A stretch of DNA of 64,000 nucleotides, taken from IMG/VR virus record IMGVR_UViG_3300046817_000745, positions 1 through 64,000 of that record. One strand, written 5' to 3'. The notes under the pieces are model-generated. The model searched no databases and was not told the origin of the DNA. It was given only the letters and a program-made list of their open reading frames with translations. The DNA is from a virus. Both the position numbers and the translations under genes were made by a program. Of the stretch, positions 58,047-64,000 are shown one piece after another (position 1 is the stretch's first letter; each line of letters opens with the position of its first letter).

Positions 58047-58976
58047 ATGGGCTGTCTTCATCAGGATTTCGCAGGAAGCGACCCCGTCGTACGCCAGCTC
58101 GGGATCGGCGCGGCCGCCTTGCGGTACCAGGGCCAGGGCTACGCGGTGCTCGCCCTGGCACGCGGCCGCAAACGCCCGCACCGGATTCTGGGTGACTCCG
58201 GCGGCGTGCACTGGGCGAGCATCGACCCGCAGGCCGCGAAGTGGAGCTGGAGCAGGGACCGCGCGGCCAACCTCGGCGTCGCGTGCGGGTCCCCATCTCG
58301 GCTGATCGTGGTCGACCTGGACGTCAAGGGCGGCCGCGACGGACCCGGGGAACTGACCCGGTTCATGGCGCAGTACCAGCTGGGCATCCGTGACGCCGCG
58401 GTGGCGGCCACCCCCTCGGGTGGCACGCACCTGTGGCTGCGCACCCCCGACGGGATGCGGGTACAGGGACGTCCCGGGATCCTGCCCGGCGTCGACATCC
58501 TCGGTGACGGCAACCTCGTGGTCGCCGCGCCCTCGATGGCGATGGTGTCCGGGCGCGGCGGCGAGCAGGTCCCGATCCCGTACCGGTGGACCGCCGGATG
58601 CTACTGCGCCGCCGGCCCGGTCCCGCCCTGGATGCTGGCGTGGATTGCCTCGGCCGGGCCGGGTATGGGCAGCGCCGGATCGGGCAGTGGCGGCGGCGGG
58701 GAGGAGGACGTCGACCTGGACGCGCTGCGCGAGCGCGGCGCGGCGGCCGGCACACGCAACCGCGAGCTGTACCGGGCCGCGTGCAAGCTGCACCGCACAC
58801 TGGCGCCGCAGGACGTGCTCGCGCAGCTCGAGGTGATGTGGCGGGCCGGAGACACGTCGGGGCTGCCGTGGCGCGAGGTGCTGACCCTCAACGAGAGCGC
58901 CCGCAAGTTCATCGACGGACAGCAGCAGCGCGAACGGGCGCTACGCGATGCGTGGGTCAGGAGTGGTATGCGATGA
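58047..58976 (+). CDS. Prim-Pol (archaeo-eukaryotic primase type) bifunctional primase
   Basis: From ATG 58047, eight bases after GGAGG, 309 residues. The prim-pol signature is clear: VVDLDVKGG (Asp90, Asp92), then TPSGGTHLWL (His128), GVDIL with Asp150 and VVAAPS. The C-terminal third (about 210-309) is helical and Gly-rich linked (GSAGSGSGGGGEEDVDLD), as in phage primases that bind a helicase. It would make primers for the family A polymerase. Confidence 0.82.
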   Translation: MGCLHQDFAGSDPVVRQLGIGAAALRYQGQGYAVLALARGRKRPHRILGDSGGVHWASIDPQAAKWSWSRDRAANLGVACGSPSRLIVVDLDVKGGRDGPGELTRFMAQYQLGIRDAAVAATPSGGTHLWLRTPDGMRVQGRPGILPGVDILGDGNLVVAAPSMAMVSGRGGEQVPIPYRWTAGCYCAAGPVPPWMLAWIASAGPGMGSAGSGSGGGGEEDVDLDALRERGAAAGTRNRELYRAACKLHRTLAPQDVLAQLEVMWRAGDTSGLPWREVLTLNESARKFIDGQQQRERALRDAWVRSGMR

Positions 58977-59002
58977 ACGCATCCGAGCGGTCCGGGCAGT
59001 GG

Positions 59003-59038
59003 CGAGGGGCCCGGCGCCTTCCCGTGCCGAGCCCCTCG
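59003..59038 (+). terminator. Terminator-like hairpin after the primase
   Basis: CGAGGGGC and GCCCCTCG flank an inner CGGC/GCCG, forming an imperfect stem 27 bases downstream of the primase stop. Confidence 0.6.
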
Positions 59039-59064
59039 TGAGTCCCGGATGTCCGCACTAGGCT
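59037..59064 (+). promoter_or_regulatory. Promoter candidate for the helicase gene
   Basis: TCGTGA (59037-59042), 16 bases, TAGGCT (59059-59064), the same spacing and -35 as the 5.3-kb promoter. The following 150 bases are noncoding apart from a 16-codon leader ORF. Confidence 0.4.
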
Positions 59065-59169
59065 GGCGGGATCCCCCTGGACCCGAGGATGAACCGCCGC
59101 ACACGAGACCGTCTTGACCCGGTCTTCCCGCGAAACACCGTGAGCACCCGATCGAAAAGGAACGCTCAG

Positions 59170-59220
59170 ATGCGCATCCTACCGCAAGCACCTGCAAACA
59201 CGACAAGGTCACGGCCGTGA
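59170..59220 (+). CDS. Possible 16-codon leader ORF before the helicase
   Basis: AAAAGGAA precedes an ATG at 59170; the frame ends in a TGA that overlaps the helicase GTG (GTGA at 59217-59220). The helicase itself has no ribosome-binding site, so translation may depend on this leader. The peptide has no hydrophobic or attenuator-like run. Confidence 0.35.
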   Translation: MRILPQAPANTTRSRP

Positions 59221-60620
59221 CCGGCGCACCGGCCGCGCCCGCAGCCGTCGGCGTGCTGATGGACATCCTGCACCGCGACTACTACGTGTCGGCCACCACG
59301 GACGGGCGCCTGTTCGCCGTGCGCCTGGACACGCCCTCGGTCATGATCCCGATGCGCGGATCCTCCGGCATGCGCCAGCGCCTGGCCGTGGACATGTACG
59401 TGCAGACCGGCCGGGCCGCGAACAGTGACGCGCTCACCTCGGTCCTGAACCTCGCCGAAGGCGCGGCCATGAGCCGCAAGCGGGTCACCCCGAATCTGCG
59501 GATCGCGCCCTGGCACGGGGCGGTGTACATCGACCTGGGCCGCACGGACGGCAAGGCGGTGGAGCTGAAGCCGGGAGCGTGGCGCGTGGTGGACCGCCCG
59601 CCCGTCCTGTTCACCCGCACGGCGCTCACCGCCGAGCTGCCGCTGCCGGCCGAGGAAGGCCGGATGGAAGAGGCACGGGACCTGATCAACGTGCGCTCGC
59701 CGGACGACTGGGCGCTGTACATCGCCTGCCGGGTCGCGTCCCTCTTCCCCGGCATCACGCACCCGATCGAGGTGATCTCGGGTCCGCCCGGGTCGGCGAA
59801 GACCGCGGCCACCAAGGTCACCTCCAACTGGATCGACGCCTCCCCCGCCATGCTCCCGGTCCCGCGGGACGGGCGCACCTGGGCGGCCATGGCCGGCGGG
59901 CGGTACGTGCTGCCGCTGGACAACGTGAGCGGTGTGGCGCGCTGGTGGTCGGACGCTCTGTGCAAGGCGGCGTCCGGGGACGGCTGGGTGGACCGCGCGC
60001 TGTACACCGACGGAGACCTGTACGTCGCCGCGTTCCAGTCTGTGATCATCCTGAACGGGATCACGCTGGGCGGGCTACAGGGCGACCTGGCCGACCGGCT
60101 CGCGGCGCACCACCTGTCCCGGATCACGGCGTACCGCTCCGATGATGAGGTCGCGGCCACCTGGGCGCTGGCGCATCCCGGGGCGCTGGCCTGGCTGCTG
60201 GACCGCGCCGCGGAGATCCTCGGAGACATGCAGTCCCTGCCGCAGATGACCGGGCCGGACCGCCTGATCCGCTTCTCACAGATCGTGCAGCTGATCGACC
60301 GGCGGTGGCACACCAACGCGCTGGGCGCCTGGCGGGCGGGGCGCATCGGCGTGCTCGAGGACATCGCCGAGGGCGACCTGGTCGCCGTCGCGCTGCGCCA
60401 GGCGGTGCACGCACCGTGGTACGGCACCTCGACCGAGCTGCTGCACCACCTGATGATGCACGGCGGTCTGCAGGACGAGGGCGGGAAGCGGTGGACGCCG
60501 CAGATGCTCAGTGAGCGGTTGGAGCGCACCGGCCAGGCTCTGGCGGCCATCGGCTGGCGGGTCGAGCGGGGTCGCGCGCACGGGGGCAAGCGCATGATCT
60601 GGGTCAACCCGCCGCAATGA
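59217..60620 (+). CDS. SF3/D5-like replicative helicase (P-loop ATPase)
   Basis: The 467-residue protein has Walker A GPPGSAKT (189-196), an Asp-rich Walker B-like LPLDNVS (near 235) and IILNGITL after it. The surrounding helices (WALYIACRVASLFPG; AHHLSRITAYRSDDE) fit the phage/plasmid SF3-D5 helicase class that unwinds origins together with prim-pol primases. Its position next to the prim-pol gene and upstream of the 60.7-kb dyad supports an initiator role. GTG start overlaps a leader ORF. Confidence 0.72.
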   Translation: MTGAPAAPAAVGVLMDILHRDYYVSATTDGRLFAVRLDTPSVMIPMRGSSGMRQRLAVDMYVQTGRAANSDALTSVLNLAEGAAMSRKRVTPNLRIAPWHGAVYIDLGRTDGKAVELKPGAWRVVDRPPVLFTRTALTAELPLPAEEGRMEEARDLINVRSPDDWALYIACRVASLFPGITHPIEVISGPPGSAKTAATKVTSNWIDASPAMLPVPRDGRTWAAMAGGRYVLPLDNVSGVARWWSDALCKAASGDGWVDRALYTDGDLYVAAFQSVIILNGITLGGLQGDLADRLAAHHLSRITAYRSDDEVAATWALAHPGALAWLLDRAAEILGDMQSLPQMTGPDRLIRFSQIVQLIDRRWHTNALGAWRAGRIGVLEDIAEGDLVAVALRQAVHAPWYGTSTELLHHLMMHGGLQDEGGKRWTPQMLSERLERTGQALAAIGWRVERGRAHGGKRMIWVNPPQ

Positions 60621-60639
60621 GTCAAGACGTTGAGTAAGT

Positions 60640-60754
60640 GGTGACGCGGTGACGAGGGTGACGGCTTTTTCTACTACCATCTGCTTCCCCCTCTTAAAAT
60701 CCTAGGGACAGATAGTAGTAGGGAGAGGCGTCACCAGCGTCACCGCTCGTCACC
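60640..60754. other. Origin-like inverted-repeat array (dyad)
   Basis: Three GGTGACG (60640, 60648, 60657) face three CGTCACC (60729, 60738, 60748). Inside, CTACTACCATCTG (60671-60683) faces CAGATAGTAGTAG (60709-60721) with one mismatch. The centre is A+T-rich (CTCTTAAAATCCTAGG). All pairs are centred near 60696. It lies in a 390-base noncoding gap right after the helicase gene, as expected for a replication origin or a regulatory array. Confidence 0.6.
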
Positions 60755-60790
60755 TAACGATCTTGGAAACAGATGCGGCATGCGAGAGAA

Positions 60791-60837
60791 GCGCCACCGA
60801 CAGATGTGGAACGCCAAAAGTGCGCCACCGACAGATG
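60791..60837 (+). repeat. Two 16-bp direct repeats
   Basis: GCGCCACCGACAGATG at 60791-60806 and 60822-60837, 31 bases apart (three helical turns). CAGATGTGGA at 60801 also recurs inverted at 60881-60890. They lie beside the dyad and may be iterons or initiator sites. Confidence 0.55.
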
Positions 60838-61009
60838 ATGCTGTGTTGGACCTCGCCACCGGGTGACGCCTATTTGTAGATCCACATCTGCCCCGAACTG
60901 AGTTTCAGATGATCTCTGCGGGAACTGCGTCGTTGCAGGTCGTGGAGTTGCGTTGTTCGGTTCTTTGAATATGATCTTGAAACCCTATGGAAGGGTGATC
61001 TTGCGGACG

Positions 61010-61023
61010 TATGATGACCGACA
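61010..61023 (+). promoter_or_regulatory. Leaderless promoter candidate
   Basis: TATGAT (61010-61015), seven bases, then ATG at 61023 with no ribosome-binding site. The spacing puts transcription start at the ATG. Confidence 0.45.
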
Positions 61024-61655
61024 TGGACGTACCCCCACGTGCGATGGACGAGATCATGGCCGCCATGATCGGACCGGCACCGGATCACCAGTGCCGCGGG
61101 ACCAACCGGGGCGGAGGGCCATGCGGCAGGGGTCCGGTGCCCGGCGCGACGGTGTGCGCGATGCACGGGGGCAAGGCGCCCGCCGTGGTCGCCAAGGCCG
61201 AGATACGCCTGGCGGAGCGCGAGGCGGTGATGGTCGCGAGGCGCGCCGTGCTCGACCTGACCGACGCCGAGTTGATCGAGCAGTTCGGCAATCCCGGCGA
61301 GACGCTGCAGTGGATCATCGCCATGAGCCGGGCCCTGGCGTCCCGGCTGCACGTCGCGGTCGCCGATCTGTCCGACCTGGTGTATACCGACGCGTTCGGC
61401 AACATTCACGTGCGCGGAGAAGTCAATGCGCTGATGAAGGCGATAGCCCTGGCCGGCTCGCACGCGGAGCGGGCCCTGCGCCTGAACCTGGATCACCGCG
61501 GTCTGCAGGTGCAGGAGCGGCAGCTGGCGCTGCTCGACCGCGCGCTGGACACCGCCCTGGCGCAGGCCGGGCTGGACGCCGACACCCAGCGCACCGTGCG
61601 CCGCGTGCTGCGCACCGAGATCCTGGCCGCAGACGAGACAGCAGACGCGAATTGA
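61023..61655 (+). CDS. CxxHGG zinc-site protein, possible terminase small subunit
   Basis: From ATG 61023 the protein has 210 residues. The N-terminus holds Cys24, Cys34, Cys45 and His48 in CRGTNRGGGPC and TVCAMHGG, a motif I associate with small packaging/terminase-like proteins of phages. The middle is helical (LIEQFGNPGETLQWIIAM) and the end is coiled-coil-like (ERQLALLDRALDTALAQAG). If it is the small terminase it lies 47 kb from the large subunit in this map. The long frame at 61011 adds only four residues. Confidence 0.6.
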   Translation: MDVPPRAMDEIMAAMIGPAPDHQCRGTNRGGGPCGRGPVPGATVCAMHGGKAPAVVAKAEIRLAEREAVMVARRAVLDLTDAELIEQFGNPGETLQWIIAMSRALASRLHVAVADLSDLVYTDAFGNIHVRGEVNALMKAIALAGSHAERALRLNLDHRGLQVQERQLALLDRALDTALAQAGLDADTQRTVRRVLRTEILAADETADAN

Positions 61656-61721
61656 TCGGCCGCCCGGGACAGGCCGAGCCTTTCGCGTGACGTTGCACTA
61701 CTCAGTGAGACCGTGGCAGGG

Positions 61722-61752
61722 TAGACTGCTGACAAGTGATGGTTCAGGGAGG
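61722..61752 (+). promoter_or_regulatory. Promoter with GCTGACAAG element and extended RBS
   Basis: TAGACT (61722-61727), GCTGACAAGTGAT, then GTTCAGGGAGG (61742-61752) before the GTG at 61760. It is nearly identical to the 15651 promoter. The -35 box is not clear. Confidence 0.55.
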
Positions 61753-61759
61753 AAACGCA

Positions 61760-62230
61760 GTGAAGATCAGCGTCCGGGGTGTCGATTACACCCCCGTGCA
61801 CGTCAGCGAAGTAGGGATCTTCAGCATCATCGTCCGCGGTGTGCGGTACGAGTCGGACACCCTGGCGGGCCTACGCAGCAAGGTGTTCCTGCGTGCGCGC
61901 GGGCACGGCGTCAAGGTCACGATCCCGTTCACGGCCATCGAAAACGGTGTGATCCGCAACGGCGTCGCCACCGGATTCCACGAGGTCGACGGCTCGATCC
62001 TGGTGCACTGGGAAGAGACCCCGTACCGCGCCGAGACGCTCGGATGGAGCTGCACCACCCTGGCTCCGCTCACCGAGCACGGCGCCGACCTGTACCGGCA
62101 GCTGTCCGCCGACTACTGGGCGGCGCGCAGCGTCGTCGAGAAATTCGAGCAGCGCCATGCAATCGACCTGAGAAGCAGGATCATCGCGGCGATCTCCGTC
62201 GCGGTCGAGAAGGAGGACAAAGAACTGTGA
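61760..62230 (+). CDS. Hypothetical protein (156 aa)
   Basis: GTG at 61760 is eight bases after GGAGG. The product reads KISVRGVDYTPVHVSEVGIF and later YWAARSVVEKFEQRHAIDLRS, a mixed alpha/beta protein with a basic helical end. No domain recognised. First gene of a small operon on the right end; its stop overlaps the next GTG (GTGA). Confidence 0.6.
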   Translation: MKISVRGVDYTPVHVSEVGIFSIIVRGVRYESDTLAGLRSKVFLRARGHGVKVTIPFTAIENGVIRNGVATGFHEVDGSILVHWEETPYRAETLGWSCTTLAPLTEHGADLYRQLSADYWAARSVVEKFEQRHAIDLRSRIIAAISVAVEKEDKEL

Positions 62231-62931
62231 GCGATCAGACGTTCGGCGCGTGGCTGATGGAGCAGCACGAGCGCCAAGACGCCACGGGCGCGCTTTCGCG
62301 TGCGTGGACACATCTGCGCGAGGCACGCGGGTACAACCGCACCCACACGGCGAAGTCCATCGGCCAGCTGCTCTCCGCCCAGCTCGGCGAGGACTGGCAG
62401 AAGTTGCGCGGAGACGAGTCGATCACCGCGGCCGAGGCCGAGTGGAAGACCGGCACGACGCTGGAGCGGCAGGGAGATCACGGGATGGTGTTGCCACCGG
62501 ATGGGCACCAGCCCCAAGGCATCCCTGAGCCGTGGAAGACCCCGGCCGGTGGCGAGCAGTTGCAGTTGCCCGGCATGCCGTCCGGGTACGCGGTCACCGG
62601 TCCGGATCTCGAGTCGATGATTGCGGCTGTGCCCGTGCCCGCGCCCGCACCGCCCATGGCCATCCTCGTGGTCGACGGATACGAGTACGAGTTGACCCCC
62701 GGCCGCCGCTATGTGCTGGACCTGCGCCCGGTCCTGCGCCAGGACAGCGACAACCCGGCTCCGGCACGTGCGAACACGGCCACCCATGTGGACACAGACA
62801 TCTTCGCGCCGGCTCCGCAGCTGATCGACGACCAGGGCCGGCTCAACTTCGCGGTGCTGTATGCCCTGGCCGACCACACCCTGCCCGAAGGCGCCGACCT
62901 GGCGTCGCTCGGCCTGGCCGGTGATGAGTGA
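62227..62931 (+). CDS. Hypothetical protein (234 aa)
   Basis: The N-terminal 70 residues (TFGAWLMEQHERQDATGALSRAW; TAKSIGQLLSAQLGEDWQKLR) form a helical unit of the YozE-like kind, sometimes seen in phage early proteins. The central part is Pro-rich and the end reads NFAVLYALADHTLPEGADLASLG. A role in early control is only a guess. Overlaps neighbours by GTGA on both sides. Confidence 0.55.
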   Translation: MSDQTFGAWLMEQHERQDATGALSRAWTHLREARGYNRTHTAKSIGQLLSAQLGEDWQKLRGDESITAAEAEWKTGTTLERQGDHGMVLPPDGHQPQGIPEPWKTPAGGEQLQLPGMPSGYAVTGPDLESMIAAVPVPAPAPPMAILVVDGYEYELTPGRRYVLDLRPVLRQDSDNPAPARANTATHVDTDIFAPAPQLIDDQGRLNFAVLYALADHTLPEGADLASLGLAGDE

Positions 62932-63137
62932 TCGTGAGCGGATCCGCCAGGACCGCGCTGATCCGGATCGAGCTGGAGTTCACCGTCACCGACATGGCGA
63001 GCGAGGGTGAGATGCTCGACGCCGTGACCCGCGCGATCGTGGTGGCCAAGCCCGAGCTGGAGTCGCCCAATGGTCAGTGCTCGGTGCGCGTGGTCGCCTC
63101 GCACGTCACGACGAAGCACACAGGAGGATCGCTGTGA
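62928..63137 (+). CDS. Small hypothetical protein (69 aa)
   Basis: GTG overlaps the previous stop. A beta-alpha protein (LIRIELEFTVTDMASEGEML; LDAVTRAIVVAKPEL) resembling small actinophage proteins of unknown function. Its end overlaps the next start. Confidence 0.5.
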   Translation: MIVSGSARTALIRIELEFTVTDMASEGEMLDAVTRAIVVAKPELESPNGQCSVRVVASHVTTKHTGGSL

Positions 63138-63337
63138 GCATGCCCGAGCAGTTCCGGCCGATCGGCGAGCTGGACGACGGAGTCACCGGCGTCGTGATCG
63201 AACGGCGCGACCCGGCGCGCTGGCAGGGCGCCTTGGCCGACGCGGTCGACCTCGCCATCGACGACGCCGAGCCGGTGTACCTGGTCGAGGACGGCAAGCG
63301 CGTCGCCGTCATCACACCGGTTGCCGACCCGCAGTGA
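63134..63337 (+). CDS. Phd/YefM-like small protein (67 aa)
   Basis: GTG at 63134 (ATG 63140 possible) with CAGGAGG upstream. The end, PVYLVEDGKRVAVITPV, is the strand motif of Phd/YefM-type antitoxins, but the N-terminal DNA-binding half is short. It could be a diverged antitoxin-fold protein. The next gene overlaps its stop, as toxin genes do, but that product is not a known toxin. Confidence 0.5.
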   Translation: MSMPEQFRPIGELDDGVTGVVIERRDPARWQGALADAVDLAIDDAEPVYLVEDGKRVAVITPVADPQ

Positions 63338-63537
63338 GTGAGAGCTCGCTCGACGACCTGGCCCGACGCGCGATCGACGCGGTCGCGGCCGGCCAGAAAA
63401 CCATCACGGTGACGCCGGCTGATCACCGGTGCCTCCGGTCGGCCACCGACGAAGACTGGAACAGTGCACTGATCCGCAACGGCTCGGGGCCGATCTACGG
63501 CGTCGGCCTGGATGTGGTGGTGGTGGCAGATGCGTAA
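63334..63537 (+). CDS. Small hypothetical protein (67 aa), paired with the Phd-like gene
   Basis: GTG overlaps the previous stop. It reads SLDDLARRAIDAVAAGQKTITVTPADHRCL then IYGVGLDVVVVADA. No toxin motif (no RelE- or PIN-like residues) is seen. Its end overlaps the next ATG. Function unknown. Confidence 0.45.
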   Translation: MSESSLDDLARRAIDAVAAGQKTITVTPADHRCLRSATDEDWNSALIRNGSGPIYGVGLDVVVVADA

Positions 63538-63721
63538 ACCGCAGCGCGCCCGCGCGACGTGGTTCGCCCTGTACAGGGCGGGCTACCGGCTGCACCGCGA
63601 CCGCGTCAACCGGTGTTGGTGGTTGGAGATGCCCGACAAGTGCATCGGGTGGGCAGGGATCCGCACGCGCGAGCTCAGAAGAGTGCCCGAGACGGCTGCC
63701 AGGACGTGGCGGCCGGTGTAG
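63530..63721 (+). CDS. Small basic protein (63 aa)
   Basis: ATG 63530 lies inside the end of the previous gene. The product is Arg- and Trp-rich (RARATWFALYRAGYRLHRDRVNRCWWLEM). Its end carries the -10 box of the next promoter. Possibly nucleic-acid-binding from charge. No family. Confidence 0.5.
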   Translation: MRKPQRARATWFALYRAGYRLHRDRVNRCWWLEMPDKCIGWAGIRTRELRRVPETAARTWRPV

Positions 63722-63749
63722 TCTGCAGGTGAGGACAAGTTCAGGGAGG
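63719..63749 (+). promoter_or_regulatory. Promoter with extended RBS
   Basis: TAGTCT (63719-63724), then GCAGGTGAGGACAAG and GTTCAGGGAGG (63739-63749), eight bases before ATG 63758. The -10 overlaps the stop of the upstream gene. Confidence 0.5.
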
Positions 63750-63757
63750 AAATGCAG

Positions 63758-64000
63758 ATGGTTCTAGATCATGAAACAGCGGCGGAGCTGCTGTTCATCG
63801 CCGTGACGGCGGTCCCCGCCAGCGTGTCAGAGGCAATGCGTGTGGCTGCCGAGGAGTACACGCGGATCCACGGCGATCTGACGGTCGTCGCAACGCAGAT
63901 GGCGAGCCAGTTCGGCGATCACCCGGAGAGTGCCACCGCGCGGATGCGCCGCTGCCTCGCCGTGGCACCCCTGCACATGGTGGCGCCTGAGCCCAGCGAC
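63758..64000 (+). CDS. Hypothetical protein, N-terminal part (runs off the window)
   Basis: Start by the extended ribosome-binding signal; ATG 63752 is also in frame. The visible 81 residues are helical (AAELLFIAVTAVPASVSEAMRVAAEEYTR) and the frame is open to the right edge. No domain is recognised in this part. Confidence 0.5.
   Translation, partial: MVLDHETAAELLFIAVTAVPASVSEAMRVAAEEYTRIHGDLTVVATQMASQFGDHPESATARMRRCLAVAPLHMVAPEPSD

Noticed and set aside
58973-59041. 22-codon ORF overlapping the primase stop
   Set aside because: It lies across the terminator hairpin and has no ribosome-binding site.
60791-60837. CRISPR-like repeats
   Set aside because: Only two copies, no spacer series, and they sit beside the origin-like dyad.

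Overview
The window is GC-rich (about two-thirds G+C by eye), densely packed and organised like the genome of a temperate tailed phage (siphovirus) of an actinobacterium, most likely Streptomyces or a relative. The evidence is a complete head and tail gene series, a phage replication and recombination block, pervasive ATGA/GTGA start-stop overlaps, many GTG starts, and actinobacterial families (DUF2637, DUF397, GntR/UTRA, DUF6221). No integrase, tRNA or rRNA gene and no CRISPR array was found. With the transfer-like genes at the left edge and an origin-like dyad at 60.7 kb, this makes a phage-plasmid (a phage kept as an extrachromosomal element) a reasonable hypothesis. Both window ends cut genes, so the element is longer than 64 kb or is circular.

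Layout. 0-5.3 kb: the end of a GntR/UTRA regulator, a DUF2637 membrane protein, a membrane-anchored FtsK/TraB-type DNA translocase and a basic Zn-ribbon protein, an arrangement known from actinomycete conjugative elements. 5.3-9.4 kb: a lipoprotein and a run of small Cys-rich or unknown proteins. 9.5-13.7 kb: a cell-wall/lysis-type group (DUF1906 glycosidase-like, papain-like and permuted NlpC/P60-like proteins), a gp49-like protein and a PLD-like protein. 13.7-32.6 kb: large terminase, portal, MuF-like head protein, a 1045-residue multidomain protein, prohead protease/scaffold, decoration protein, major capsid, tail tube, connectors, tail terminator and tail chaperones with a predicted -1 frameshift. 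32.6-45.1 kb: tape measure, baseplate/hub proteins, tail fibre and small membrane proteins that are probably holins.

45.1-58.0 kb is transcribed leftward: DUF397, small regulators, DUF932, a single-strand DNA-binding protein, a Sak4-like ATPase, a Cas4-like nuclease, an SNF2 helicase, a RuvC-like resolvase and a family A DNA polymerase. At 58.0 kb the direction switches again, with overlapping divergent promoters. The rightward genes are a prim-pol primase, an SF3-like helicase, a 115-bp dyad that looks like an origin, a CxxHGG protein that may be the small terminase, and small unknown genes.

Two genome-wide signals tie the map together. One is a CTTGTCATCAG element placed directly after the -10 box of several promoters; the other is an extended ribosome-binding signal (TTCAGGGAGG or ATCAGGGAAG) before at least ten early-type genes on both strands. 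They suggest coordinated control of the early genes, possibly by an immunity repressor outside the window. All functions are read from sequence motifs by eye; no database search was possible.
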